A stretch of DNA of 64,000 bases from Bacillota bacterium (lineage in GTDB: Bacteria > Bacillota > SHA-98 > UBA4971): the NCBI GenBank assembly GCA_030024085.1, contig JASEJE010000006.1, forward strand, positions 51,500 to 115,499. The letters run 5' to 3'. The position numbers were made by a program, and so were the translations under genes. Position 1 is the first letter of the stretch, and the number at the start of each line of letters is the position of its first letter. Shown here one piece after another: positions 26,421 to 35,125 of the stretch. A model generated the notes under the pieces. It saw nothing but the letters and a program-made list of their open reading frames with translations. It was not told the DNA's origin and did no database searches.

Positions 26421-27419
26421 TCACACTTTGGAAAGCAGCACCGCCAGCCGGTACAGGTCCATGTCAACCTTCTTTCGCGTCGCCGCGACCTCGTCGATGT
26501 CGAAAACCTTTATCTCCTCTCCCACCACACCGACGACCCTGGCGGCCTGGCCTTCCATGAGAAGCTCCACGGCCTTGCATCCGAACATCGTGGCAAGCAG
26601 CCTGTCGCGCGCAGTCGGAGCGCCCCCGCGCTGTATGTAACCGAGCACAGTCACTCTCGTTTCAAGGCCCGTCCGCTCCTGCACCGCGTCACCTATCTTG
26701 AACCCGATGCTCTCGTGGTAAAGCTCTTCAGGCGAGTGGTACCCGCCGACCCCTTCCGCCACCACTATGATGCTGTGGGTCTTGCCCCGCTTGTATCCTG
26801 CCCTGATGCCCTCGCATATGGCATCGAGGTCGTACGGTGCCTCCGGGATGAGGATGTACTCCGCGCCCCCTGCCACCCCTGCTGCAAGCGCCAGGTGGCC
26901 GGTGTCACGGCCCATGACTTCAATCACATTGCTGCGCCCGTGGGAGCTTGCGGTGTCGCGTATCTTCGTTATCGCATCGAGGGCCGTGTTGACCGCTGTA
27001 TCGAACCCGAGCGAGTAATCGGTGAGAGCGATGTCGTTGTCGATGGTCGCAGGGATGCCCACGGCCGGCGCCCCCATGTCCACGAGAGCCCTGGCGCCCC
27101 GAAATGTGCCGTCGCCTCCGATGACCACAAGGCCATCTATCCCGCGCTTCACCATCTGGTCGAGGGCCTTCCGGCGCCCCGCCTCCGTCATGAACTCCTG
27201 GGACCTGGCCGACCGCAGGATCGTGCCTGCCCGCTGGATTATGTCCCCCACCGTTCGCGAGGTCATGTCGATCATGTCTCCATCGATGAGACCCTGGTAC
27301 CCTCTGTTGACCCCGACGACCGACATGCCGTTGTAGATGGCGCACCGCGTAACCGCCCTGATGGCAGCGTTCATACCAGGGGCATCGCCCCCGCTTGTAA
27401 GAATCCCTATGCGTTTCAA
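26421..27419 (-). CDS. pfkA: ATP-dependent 6-phosphofructokinase
   Basis: 332 residues. MKRIGILTSGGDAPGMNAAIR, VVIGGDGTFRGA (nucleotide site), GIPATIDNDI (catalytic loop), EVMGRDTGH and GYIQRGG. GGDG and TIDND fit the ATP-dependent bacterial form, in contrast to the paralogue at 22167. Its ATG overlaps the accA stop by 4 bases, matching the accD-accA-pfkA-pyk order common in Gram-positive genomes. It catalyses the committed glycolytic step; allosteric control by ADP/PEP is usual in the family. Confidence 0.95.
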   Translation of the reverse strand: MKRIGILTSGGDAPGMNAAIRAVTRCAIYNGMSVVGVNRGYQGLIDGDMIDMTSRTVGDIIQRAGTILRSARSQEFMTEAGRRKALDQMVKRGIDGLVVIGGDGTFRGARALVDMGAPAVGIPATIDNDIALTDYSLGFDTAVNTALDAITKIRDTASSHGRSNVIEVMGRDTGHLALAAGVAGGAEYILIPEAPYDLDAICEGIRAGYKRGKTHSIIVVAEGVGGYHSPEELYHESIGFKIGDAVQERTGLETRVTVLGYIQRGGAPTARDRLLATMFGCKAVELLMEGQAARVVGVVGEEIKVFDIDEVAATRKKVDMDLYRLAVLLSKV

Positions 27420-28471
27420 GCGTTCGCCTCTCCCTTCGATGATCCGGGCCCTACCGCCCTGACTGCCTCACCACCGCCCGAGGCGGCCTCGGCAAGGTCG
27501 TGCTGTGCAGCCTCACGGGTCACGAACTCGCCTATCCTGCGAAGTCTGGCGTAGCGTCTCTCGACAAGCCTCCGCGGGGGGATCCCGGAAAGCTCGTCCA
27601 TGCTGCTTATGAGAGCCTCGCGAATGGTCCGCGCCATGGCTTCGCGGTCCTTGTGGGCCGCCCCCAGAGGCTCGGGCAGTATCTCGTCCGCGATCCCGAG
27701 TCTCTTCATGTCTGCCGCGGTAAGCTTCAGCACTTCGGAAGCCTCTTGCGCCTTCGAGCCGTCCTTCCACAGAATCGCCGCACAGCCCTCGGGAGAGATG
27801 ACCGAGAAATACGCGTTCTCCAGCATGAGGAGCCTGTCGCCGACGCCTATAGCGAGAGCACCGCCGCTGCCTCCCTCGCCGGTTATCACCACCACGACGC
27901 ACGTGGCAAGCCTGGTCATTTCCGCAATGTTCCGCGCTATGATCGCACCCTGCCCTCGTTCCTCGGCCTCCACGCCGGGGTAAGCCCCCACCACGTCCAC
28001 GAACGATACGACCGGCCGACGGAACTTCTCCGCCTGCTTCATGAGGCGCAGCGCCTTGCGGTATCCTTCGGGATGGGGCATGCCGAAGTTCCGGGCAAGG
28101 TTCTCCTTGGTGTCACGACCTTTCTGCGTCCCCACCACGGTAACGGGCCGTCCGGCCAGGCTCGCAATGCCTCCGACCATCGCGCCATCATCGCGGAATG
28201 CGCGGTCGCCATGGAGTTCGATGAACTCGTCAAAGATGAGGCCGATGTAATCGAGGGTGGTCGGTCGCCTGGGATGCCGCGCTATCTGAACGCGCTGCCA
28301 CGGCGTGAGGTTGTCGAAGATCTCCCTGCGCAGCATCTCGGCCTTCTTTTCAAGGGTGGCGATCTCCTCCGAGAGGTCGATCTCCTTCTCGGTGCTGAAG
28401 TTCCGGAGTTCCTCGATCCTTTTCTCCAGCTCCACCAGCGGCCTTTCGAAGTCGAGCGTGAGGCCAATCAT
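27416..28471 (-). CDS. accA: Acetyl-CoA carboxylase carboxyltransferase subunit alpha
   Basis: 351 residues: LDFERPLVELEKRIEELR at the start, ARHPRRPTTLDYI, PHPEGYRKALRLMKQAEKF, DVVGAYPGVEAEERGQGAI and GEGGSGGALAIGVGDR with SVISPEGCAAILWKD. With AccD it moves carboxyl from biotin to acetyl-CoA. Overlaps of 4 bp on both sides (accD before, pfkA after) show translational coupling. The tail beyond ~320 (Ala/Gly-rich) is a little longer than usual. Biotin carrier and carboxylase genes are not in the window. Confidence 0.95.
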   Translation of the reverse strand: MIGLTLDFERPLVELEKRIEELRNFSTEKEIDLSEEIATLEKKAEMLRREIFDNLTPWQRVQIARHPRRPTTLDYIGLIFDEFIELHGDRAFRDDGAMVGGIASLAGRPVTVVGTQKGRDTKENLARNFGMPHPEGYRKALRLMKQAEKFRRPVVSFVDVVGAYPGVEAEERGQGAIIARNIAEMTRLATCVVVVITGEGGSGGALAIGVGDRLLMLENAYFSVISPEGCAAILWKDGSKAQEASEVLKLTAADMKRLGIADEILPEPLGAAHKDREAMARTIREALISSMDELSGIPPRRLVERRYARLRRIGEFVTREAAQHDLAEAASGGGEAVRAVGPGSSKGEANA

Positions 28472-29334
28472 CCGACCTCCTGCCTCCTCTCGTGGAGCGT
28501 GAGCAGCGAGACGAGGGTCTTCTTCATGTCTCGCCTTTCGACGATCATGTCTATCATGCCATGCTCCAGCACAAACTCGGCGCTCTGGAACCCCGGCGGA
28601 AGCTTCTGCCTGATGGTCTCCTCAATGACCCTCTGGCCGGCAAACCCTATGAGGGCGCCGGGCTCAGCAATGACGATGTCGCCGAGGGACGCGAAGCTGG
28701 CAAACACCCCTGCCGTGGTGGGGTTCGTGAGGACAGAGACGTACAATACGCCGGTCTCGGACAGGCGGGCGCATGCTGCGCTCGTCTTGGCCATCTGCAT
28801 GAGAGACAGCACGCCCTCCTGCATCCTCGCGCCGCCTGAAGCGCAGAACATCACCACGGGAACGCGCTGCCTGGCAGCCCGCTCGAACAGGCGTGCCACC
28901 TTCTCCCCTACCACCGACCCCATGCTCGCCCCGATGAACGAGAAGTCCATGACCCCTATCATCACAGGGTAACCGCCCATGGTTCCATAGCCTGTGACCA
29001 CCGCTTCCTCGAGGCCCGTCGCCTGCCTGGTTTTGTCCATCTTGACGGCGTACCCCGGAAATCCAATGGGGTCCGCGGAGGCAAGATCCGAGTCGAACTC
29101 GGTGAAGCTTTCCTCGTCAAGGGTGATGGCAAGCCTCTGACGGGCGGCGAGCCTGAAATGGAATCCGCACTTGTGGCACACGAGGAGGTTGTGAGCAAGC
29201 TCCCTGGTATAAGTGAGTTGCCCGCACTGCGTGCACTTGGTCCACAGACCGTCGGGCTGCTCCGTCTGGATGCTCGCCGGCTTCACGGTGACGTACTTCT
29301 GTTTGCCCTTGAACAGGTCCTTGAACGCAGGCAT
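28468..29334 (-). CDS. accD: Acetyl-CoA carboxylase carboxyltransferase subunit beta
   Basis: 288 residues. Zinc ribbon CTQCGQLTYTRELAHNLLVCHKC near the N-terminus, then the crotonase-like core with FSFIGASMGSVVGEKVARL, CASGGARMQEGVLSLMQMAKTS, GEPGALIGFAG-type (AEPGALIGFAGQRVI). Partner of AccA. ATG at 29334 follows GGTAGGT and is 6 bp after the small DUF2007-like gene. Confidence 0.95.
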   Translation of the reverse strand: MPAFKDLFKGKQKYVTVKPASIQTEQPDGLWTKCTQCGQLTYTRELAHNLLVCHKCGFHFRLAARQRLAITLDEESFTEFDSDLASADPIGFPGYAVKMDKTRQATGLEEAVVTGYGTMGGYPVMIGVMDFSFIGASMGSVVGEKVARLFERAARQRVPVVMFCASGGARMQEGVLSLMQMAKTSAACARLSETGVLYVSVLTNPTTAGVFASFASLGDIVIAEPGALIGFAGQRVIEETIRQKLPPGFQSAEFVLEHGMIDMIVERRDMKKTLVSLLTLHERRQEVG

Positions 29335-29340
29335 ACGTAC

Positions 29341-29541
29341 CTACCTTCCGAACGCGGCAGTGAGAAGCTCCTGCGCGTCCTCAGCCTCAGATTCAGGCAC
29401 GAGCACCTCGACGTTAGCGGTGTTGCCCATGTGGGGCACGCCCACCGGGCGCAACATCACCAGCATCCCCTCTTTTTCGAGCATCTCTTTCATCATCTCC
29501 GCCATCGGCTTGTTGGGCGCGATGTACACGACCGTCCACAT
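29341..29541 (-). CDS. Small DUF2007-like protein
   Basis: 66 residues from ATG 29541 (MWTVVYIAPNKPMAEMMKEMLEKEG), preceded by GAGGAGG-like sequence. Beta-alpha-beta pattern with VEVLVPESEAEDAQELL at the end, resembling DUF2007/GlnB-like putative signalling proteins found before accD in other Firmicutes. The frame extends upstream to 29622, but those residues come from the interspersed repeat and are not likely to be part of the protein. Function unknown. Confidence 0.75.
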   Translation of the reverse strand: MWTVVYIAPNKPMAEMMKEMLEKEGMLVMLRPVGVPHMGNTANVEVLVPESEAEDAQELLTAAFGR

Positions 29542-29579
29542 TCGCTGTTTCCTCCTCTGCAGGCAGGAAGACGCCGGGT

Positions 29580-29791
29580 CTAGGTAGATCGCCACAAATT
29601 CGCGCTGCTTTTCAGCGCGCAAGTCCTGTTCAGGGTTGCCGGTGCTTGCACTCCGGGGACGGCGCGTGCGGTGAGATGCGTTCGAATTTGGCGCCTACGG
29701 CTAGCCAAATTCCAGGCGCCCCGCCCTAGCAAGCACCGGCAACCGCAACACCGTCAGGAGAAGTGGCGCAAACTTATGGCGCCGTACTTAG
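29580..29791 (-). repeat. Interspersed repeat, copy C (reverse)
   Basis: Reverse orientation, full length (left CTAGGTAGATCGCC, right GGCGCCGTACTTAG). It fills most of the 423-bp space between the DUF2007-like gene and pgpA. It is 173 bp behind the pgpA stop; the rest of the gap is low-information GC-rich sequence with a GGCCATNCCAGGAC direct repeat. Confidence 0.9.
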
Positions 29792-29964
29792 TATGTCCAC
29801 TCACGTTTATGCTGTCTTCTAGCTCGCGCCCGAATATCCTCCTATGACATGGCATGGCGCGACCGCGAGTCGCTGCGAATAATGGTCGGCCATACCAGGA
29901 CATGGCCGGCCATGCCAGGACCGGCACGACACTGCGCGGCGCGGCGCGGCACGGTACGGCAGCG

Positions 29965-30513
29965 TCATCCTGCGGCCTCGCTACGGTGCGCGATGCGGGC
30001 GGCGGCCGCCCCGGCTATTCCGGCGACGAGGTCATCGAGGAACGTGTTCACTCTCTTACTGGAGTGGCTGTTCAGCCCACGTAGCACGCCCATCTTTCTC
30101 TTGTCCACGTACCCGAAGTTGGTCAGGCCCACGGTGCCATATATGTTCGTTATGCTGAGCGCGAGAATCTCATCGATCCCGTAAAGGGGGTCATCATTCC
30201 TGACAAGCGTCAGGAGCGGTTCAGGGAGTGCGCCGCTCTCGGCAAGCATATCGAGGGCGATTCCCGTGAGCACGGCGTGCTGCACCTCCCTCTTCTCCAT
30301 GACCTTCTCCACGCTCCTCAAGCACTCGTCAACCGTCAGATCGGGCCGGTAGGGTTTTTGCAGCTCAACCACGATCCGGGCGATCTGTTCCAGCCGCACT
30401 CCACGAGACGCAAGCATCTCCACGACCATTTCCTTCACAGCGCCCCTCCCCTTCCTGTCTCGCTTCTCCGCTCCCTCCGCCTTCTCCTCCTCTTCACGAC
30501 TTCTCACCGGCAA
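29965..30513 (-). CDS. pgpA: Phosphatidylglycerophosphatase A-like protein (YutG family)
   Basis: 182 residues. After a charged N-terminal 25 residues, the YutG/PgpA core: VVELQKPYRPDLTVDECL, KREVQHAVLTGIALDMLAE, PLYGIDEILALSITNIYGTVGLTNFGYVDK and HTFLDDLVAGIAGAAAARIAH-type end (NTFLDDLVAGIAG). It probably acts in phosphatidylglycerol synthesis. Its start overlaps the dnaE 3' end by 20 bp, so the two are cotranscribed; a start at a downstream GTG/ATG is possible. Confidence 0.85.
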   Translation of the reverse strand: MPVRSREEEEKAEGAEKRDRKGRGAVKEMVVEMLASRGVRLEQIARIVVELQKPYRPDLTVDECLRSVEKVMEKREVQHAVLTGIALDMLAESGALPEPLLTLVRNDDPLYGIDEILALSITNIYGTVGLTNFGYVDKRKMGVLRGLNSHSSKRVNTFLDDLVAGIAGAAAARIAHRSEAAG

Positions 30514-33500
30514 GCAGCGCGGGGAGGTTCGCCTTCCCGTGCTCTGAAAGCCACAACTGGGGGGACGTGGACAAGATGGCCGTCCCCACCGGGGTTTTCA
30601 CCCGGAGGAACACCGGGATGTCGCCGCCGGACCGGGGCCCCGACGCCAGTCCCGTGCCCGCGACTGTATCTGCACCGGCACCGGAACCCGCGCCCGCACC
30701 CCCGCCCACACCAGCACCGGTACCGGCACCGGCGAGCTTCTTCTTCAGCCTCTCCAGCTTGCTCCTGGTGGTCACCTCCCCATCGACGGGGATCACCACC
30801 GTATCATGGGAAAAGGGCAGCACCGTGTTGGCGAGGACCTTCGCGCCCTCCTCCTTCATGTCGAGCCTGCCCTGAACGAGCACGATGGCGTCCTCGCCGA
30901 TGAACCTGAAGCACTCCTCGTAGGTCCGCGGGAACACCACGACCTCCACGGCGCCCGTCAGGTCTTCGAGCGTGAAGAAAGCCATGGGTTGCCCGGTGCT
31001 CTTCGTCACGATCTTGCGGAACGCCGTGATGATACCGCCAATAGACACCTCATCCCCGTCCGCATGGTCGACAAGGGTTGCCACCTGGGCACTCACATGC
31101 GCGCGAAGCTTCGATGCGATCCCCTCCAGCGGATGGCCCGATACGTAAAGCCCCAGAAGCTCTTTCTCCATGGCGAGCCTCTCCTTCTCGCCGAACTCGG
31201 GGACGGACGGCAACGGCACCTCGCTCGCGGCGAACTCGCCCTTCTCCTCGAAGAGATCGAAGAACGAAGCCTGACCCTTCTCCCGCTCCCTGCGGCCGGC
31301 CGACGCCGCGTCATACGTGGCGTCAAGCACCGCCAGGAGAGCAGATCTCTTTCCGCCGACGGAATCGAATGCCCCGCAGCGGATGAGGCTTTCCACGACC
31401 TTCTTGTTGACCTCCCTGAGGTCGACCCTGTCGCAGAAGTCCGCAAGCGACCTGAACCTGCCGCCTCGGCCGCGCGCTTCGATGATCGCCTGCACCGCGC
31501 CCCTGCCCACGTTCTTCACCGCGGCGAGCCCGAACCGGATCCTCCCCCCGACCGCGGTGAAATCCTCGAGGCTCTCGTTGATGTCAGGGGGCAACACCTC
31601 TATCCCCTTCTGACGGCACGCGTCCACGTAGAACGCGACTTTCTCAGACGCCCCCGTCACGCTCGTAAGGAGGGCCGCCATGAATTCCACCGGGTAGTGC
31701 ACCTTGAGCCAGGCGGTCCTGTAGGATATCATGGCATATGCTGCGCTGTGGCTCTTGTTGAACCCATAGCCCGAGAAGAACTCCATGAGGTCGAAGATCT
31801 GGGTCGCGGTGTCGTCGTCGACCCCGCGCTTCCGGGCGCCCTCCATGAACTTCTCCCGCTGCGCCGCAAGGACCTCAGGCTTCTTCTTGCCCATGGCCCG
31901 CCGCAGTATGTCGGCCTCCCCGAGTGTGAAGCCGGCAAGGGTGCTCGCCACCATCATCACCTGTTCCTGGTAGAGCATGTTGCCATAGGTCTCCCTCAGG
32001 ACAGGCTCCAGGTCGGGATGCGGGTACTCAACGGGCTTCTCGCCGTGCTTCTGCCGGGCAAAGTCCTGGATGCGCCCCATCGGCCCAGGTCGCCCGAGCG
32101 CCAGGATGGCGATGATGTCCTCGAAACAGGTCGGCCTGACCTCGCGGAGAAGGCCCTGGAACAGGCTGCTTTCCAGTTGGAACATGCCGAGGGAGTCGCC
32201 TTGACGCAGGGCCTCGTAAACGGCCTGGTCGTCCAGGGGGATCTTGCCTATGTCGATCTCCTCGCCACGCGTGTGCCTGATGATGTCTATGGCCTTTCCG
32301 ATGACGGTGAGCGTGCGCAGCCCCAGGAAGTCCATTTTGAGGACGCCGATCTGCTCGAGGTCCTCCATGGCGAACTGGGTGGTGATGGCGTCATCGTTCG
32401 TCCGGTAAAGGGGCACGTGCTCCACCAGCGGGTCCTTGGAGATGACGACGCCCGCCGCGTGGACCGAGGCGTGCCTCGGCATCCCCTCGACCGCCCGGGC
32501 TGTGTCGATGAGGCTTTTCACCTTCTCGTCCTGCTCGTAGGCGGATTTCAGCTCCGGCGACGACTCGAGGGCCTTCTCGATGGTCGTGCCGGGCTCCATC
32601 GGGACCAGCTTGGCGATCTTGTCGACTTCGTTGTAGGAGAGGTTGAGGACCCGGCCCACATCGCGAATGGCCGCCCTCGCAGCCATGGTCCCGAACGTGA
32701 TTATCTGCGCGACCCTGTCGGACCCATACTTCTGCGTGACGTAATCGATGACCTCTCCACGCCTCTCGAAACAGAAGTCGACATCGATGTCCGGCATGGT
32801 CACGCGCTCCGGGTTCAGGAATCTCTCGAAGATGAGACCGTACTTGATGGGGTCGATGTCAGTGATCCCGAGAGCATACGACACCAGGCTCCCGGGCGCG
32901 GATCCGCGGCCCGGCCCCACGTATATGCCCTTTTCCCGCGCAAACCTGATGAAGTCCCAGACGATGAGAAAGTACCCCGCATACCCCATTTTCACTATTA
33001 CGTCGAGCTCGTAGGTCAGCCTCGCAGCGAGATCCTCCGTCACCTGCCCGTACCTTTTCTTGAGGCCCTCCATGCAGAGGTGCCTCAGGTAGGTTTCCTC
33101 GGTGTATCCCTCCGGGACCTCGAAGAGGGGGACCGCGGACCTCCCGAACTCGAACTTGAAGTTGCAGCGCTCGGCGACGGCCAGGGCGTTCTCGATGGCC
33201 TCCGGTACCCACTTGAACGCCGACTGCATCTCGTCGGGGGATTTGAGGTAGAATTCGTCCGTCTGGAAGCGCAGCCGGTCCTTGTCGTCGATGGTCTTGC
33301 CGGTCTGGATGCACAATAGCACGTCGTGCATCCTGGCGTCCTCGCGCCTGACGTAATGGACGTCGTTGGTGGCCACGAGAGGTATGCCAAGTTCACGGCC
33401 GATCTCGACGAGGCCGGCGTTCGCCCGGTCCTGCTCGGGAATGCCGTTGCTCTGAAGCTCCAGGTAGAAGTTGTCGGGCCCGTAGATCTCGCGATACTCG

Positions 33501-33979
33501 GCGGCCTTGCGCCTCGCGGCCTCGTAGTTTCCCTGCAGGAGGAAGGACGGGATCTCACCTGCAAGGCAGGCCGAGAGCGCAATGATGCCTTCCCGGTGGC
33601 GGTCGAGCACCTCCAGGTCAACGCGGGGCTTATAGTAGAACCCCTCGACAAACCCAATGCTCGACAGCTTGACGATGTTCCTGTAACCTGCCTCGTCTTT
33701 CGCCAGGACCACCAGGTGATACTGGTCGTCATCGACGTGTGGGGTGCGGTCGTGGCGCGTCCTCTTCGCCACGTACAGCTCGCAACCGATGATCGGCTTC
33801 ACCCCGTGCTTCTCCGCAGCCTTGTAGAAGTCGATGGCCCCGTACAGGACCCCATGGTCAGTCATTGCGAGGGTGGTCACTCCGAGTTCACGGGCCCTCG
33901 TCATGAGGTCCGGCAGCTTGCACGCCCCGTCGAGGAGCGAGTACTGGGTATGCAAATGAAGATGAGCGAAGTTACCCAC
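30494..33979 (-). CDS. dnaE: DNA polymerase III subunit alpha (DnaE)
   Basis: 1161 residues. GTG start (33979) with GGGGGAGGGG about 6 bp upstream. N-terminal PHP domain (HLHLHTQYSLLDGA), catalytic aspartates in MPDIDVDFCFERRGEV, GPGRGSAPGSLVSYALGITDIDP, the tau/fingers region, helix-hairpin-helix (AVKNVGRGAVQAIIEARGRGG) and C-terminal OB fold (VSIGGIITAFRKIVTKSTG). An Ala/Gly/Thr repeat of about 35 residues separates the OB fold from a last ~45 residues. It is the replicative polymerase of the DnaE1 type. Confidence 0.95.
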   Translation of the reverse strand: MGNFAHLHLHTQYSLLDGACKLPDLMTRARELGVTTLAMTDHGVLYGAIDFYKAAEKHGVKPIIGCELYVAKRTRHDRTPHVDDDQYHLVVLAKDEAGYRNIVKLSSIGFVEGFYYKPRVDLEVLDRHREGIIALSACLAGEIPSFLLQGNYEAARRKAAEYREIYGPDNFYLELQSNGIPEQDRANAGLVEIGRELGIPLVATNDVHYVRREDARMHDVLLCIQTGKTIDDKDRLRFQTDEFYLKSPDEMQSAFKWVPEAIENALAVAERCNFKFEFGRSAVPLFEVPEGYTEETYLRHLCMEGLKKRYGQVTEDLAARLTYELDVIVKMGYAGYFLIVWDFIRFAREKGIYVGPGRGSAPGSLVSYALGITDIDPIKYGLIFERFLNPERVTMPDIDVDFCFERRGEVIDYVTQKYGSDRVAQIITFGTMAARAAIRDVGRVLNLSYNEVDKIAKLVPMEPGTTIEKALESSPELKSAYEQDEKVKSLIDTARAVEGMPRHASVHAAGVVISKDPLVEHVPLYRTNDDAITTQFAMEDLEQIGVLKMDFLGLRTLTVIGKAIDIIRHTRGEEIDIGKIPLDDQAVYEALRQGDSLGMFQLESSLFQGLLREVRPTCFEDIIAILALGRPGPMGRIQDFARQKHGEKPVEYPHPDLEPVLRETYGNMLYQEQVMMVASTLAGFTLGEADILRRAMGKKKPEVLAAQREKFMEGARKRGVDDDTATQIFDLMEFFSGYGFNKSHSAAYAMISYRTAWLKVHYPVEFMAALLTSVTGASEKVAFYVDACRQKGIEVLPPDINESLEDFTAVGGRIRFGLAAVKNVGRGAVQAIIEARGRGGRFRSLADFCDRVDLREVNKKVVESLIRCGAFDSVGGKRSALLAVLDATYDAASAGRREREKGQASFFDLFEEKGEFAASEVPLPSVPEFGEKERLAMEKELLGLYVSGHPLEGIASKLRAHVSAQVATLVDHADGDEVSIGGIITAFRKIVTKSTGQPMAFFTLEDLTGAVEVVVFPRTYEECFRFIGEDAIVLVQGRLDMKEEGAKVLANTVLPFSHDTVVIPVDGEVTTRSKLERLKKKLAGAGTGAGVGGGAGAGSGAGADTVAGTGLASGPRSGGDIPVFLRVKTPVGTAILSTSPQLWLSEHGKANLPALLAGEKS
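30640..30742 (-). repeat. GC-rich short tandem coding an Ala-Gly-Thr run near the DnaE C-terminus
   Basis: CACCGGCACCGG-type hexamers, imperfectly repeated, encode alternating Gly-Ala/Gly-Thr residues. Confidence 0.65.
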
Positions 33980-34013
33980 ATGCCCCTCCCCCTTTGCCTA
34001 CTGCTGCGGCCGG

Positions 34014-34041
34014 TAACCTGTAACCTGTAACCGGTAACCGG
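34014..34041. repeat. Four tandem heptamers in the dnaE leader
   Basis: TAACCTG twice then TAACCGG twice, directly repeated without spacer. It lies 35-62 bp upstream of the dnaE start. Confidence 0.85.
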
Positions 34042-34107
34042 TGGCCCGTGGCCGGCGGCCGGTGCCGGATCTCCAGATCGCGGCCGCGCCAAGCCCCGGG
34101 GCACCGT

Positions 34108-34177
34108 AGACACCGATGGCGGGCCAATACCCGCCATCAGGTACCACACATTATATCAGTTCTCGCCTGCGGGGCAA
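34108..34177 (-). promoter_or_regulatory. dnaE promoter with leader hairpin
   Basis: On the minus strand, TTGCCC (34172-34177) and TATAAT (34150-34155) are 16 bp apart, a good housekeeping promoter. Just after the expected start site a perfect 9-bp stem GATGGCGGG/CCCGCCATC forms, and the leader runs about 165 nt to dnaE through the heptamer repeats. Confidence 0.65.
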
Positions 34178-34270
34178 GTTCCTCTTTCTGCGCTTTTTGC
34201 GCGGCACGCCATGGAAACGTGCCACGATGACGGGCAGGGAAGCGGCGGCAGGGGGCCCTGGGCCGCAGTT

Positions 34271-34732
34271 TCACGATGTGGCGGCGTCGGATTTGAGTTC
34301 CAGGAAGACGTCCCTCAGCGAGAGGCTGAGGCTCTCGTGCCTGGGCCTGGTGCGTATGCCCTGGCACACGATGACGTCAGGCCAGGTATCGTCCTTGACT
34401 CCATCGATACGCACTTCGACCATGGCCATGAGCGGGTTGGAGTCCATCGCCGGCTTTACAACGGTTGCGTGGCCGGAGATCCCGACTGCGATGTTGCCCT
34501 CGTCGAGGACGGCTATCATCACGCGCCCGTGCTGCTCGATGTTGGCCAGCGCGGTACTGCGCCGCTCAAGCGCCATCCGGATCGTGCTCGCGGAGATTGA
34601 CGCGATGATGTTCACCGGGGTCGTCCAGGGATTGCCTGAGTCGTCCACGGTGGCGACCACCACGGTCGCAACTCGCCTGCCAAGGAACCCCACCACCCTC
34701 TCATCCAGCGGACCAGGGGTGATCTCATCCAT
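34271..34732 (-). CDS. Pyridoxamine 5'-phosphate oxidase-fold protein
   Basis: 153 residues from ATG 34732 (MDEITPGPL); the frame is open to 34792 but the extra residues look unneeded. Split-barrel flavin-binding pattern: VVATVDDSGNPWTTPVNIIAS, a central RMALERRSTALANIEQHGRVMIAVLD and GISGHATVV. Such proteins bind FMN, F420 or heme and reduce small molecules; the substrate is not predictable. Single gene between dnaE and a peptidase. Confidence 0.7.
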   Translation of the reverse strand: MDEITPGPLDERVVGFLGRRVATVVVATVDDSGNPWTTPVNIIASISASTIRMALERRSTALANIEQHGRVMIAVLDEGNIAVGISGHATVVKPAMDSNPLMAMVEVRIDGVKDDTWPDVIVCQGIRTRPRHESLSLSLRDVFLELKSDAATS

Positions 34733-34877
34733 CGCTCTCAGCCCCCGAGCGGTCACAGCTAGCGGGCGAACCCGCCCCACGGCAGGCGTCATGGCCCGGG
34801 GCGCAGCCGCCCGCTGTATTGATATTCCCCGGCAGGCCAGGATATGTCAGCGGAATGGGGCTGGCGGAGGCACGGCC

Positions 34878-35102
34878 TTACTCGGGCCTTTTCTCCTCAG
34901 GCTCGTCCTCGGGTGTCGTCCACAGGGTCTCCTCGGGGGACTCCCCGAGCACCTCTGCTGCCTCGTCCTCGTTGACCTCGGTCATGATCATGTCAAGGAA
35001 ATCCTTCTCGTCGATCTCTAGCGTTCGCCTGGATCCCTTCTTTGCGGCCTTTTTTGCGAGACGCGGGTCTCTTGAAGGCGATCTCGATGCCACGTCTATC
35101 AC
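34878..35102 (-). CDS. Small acidic hypothetical protein
   Basis: 74 residues from a GTG at 35102. A basic N-terminal half (KKAAKKGSRR) is followed by a strongly acidic half (DEKDFLDMIMTEVNEDEAAEVLGESPEE). No domain recognised. It sits 23 bp before the M3-type peptidase stop region, with only a weak ribosome site (GGATGGGA). Coding is plausible but not certain. Confidence 0.45.
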   Translation of the reverse strand: MIDVASRSPSRDPRLAKKAAKKGSRRTLEIDEKDFLDMIMTEVNEDEAAEVLGESPEETLWTTPEDEPEEKRPE

Positions 35103-35125
35103 CGTCCCATCCTAGAGTTTGCGCA

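Noticed and set aside
30806..33319. 837-codon open frame on the plus strand opposite dnaE
   Set aside because: Typical antisense shadow in GC-rich DNA; dnaE on the other strand has all catalytic motifs.
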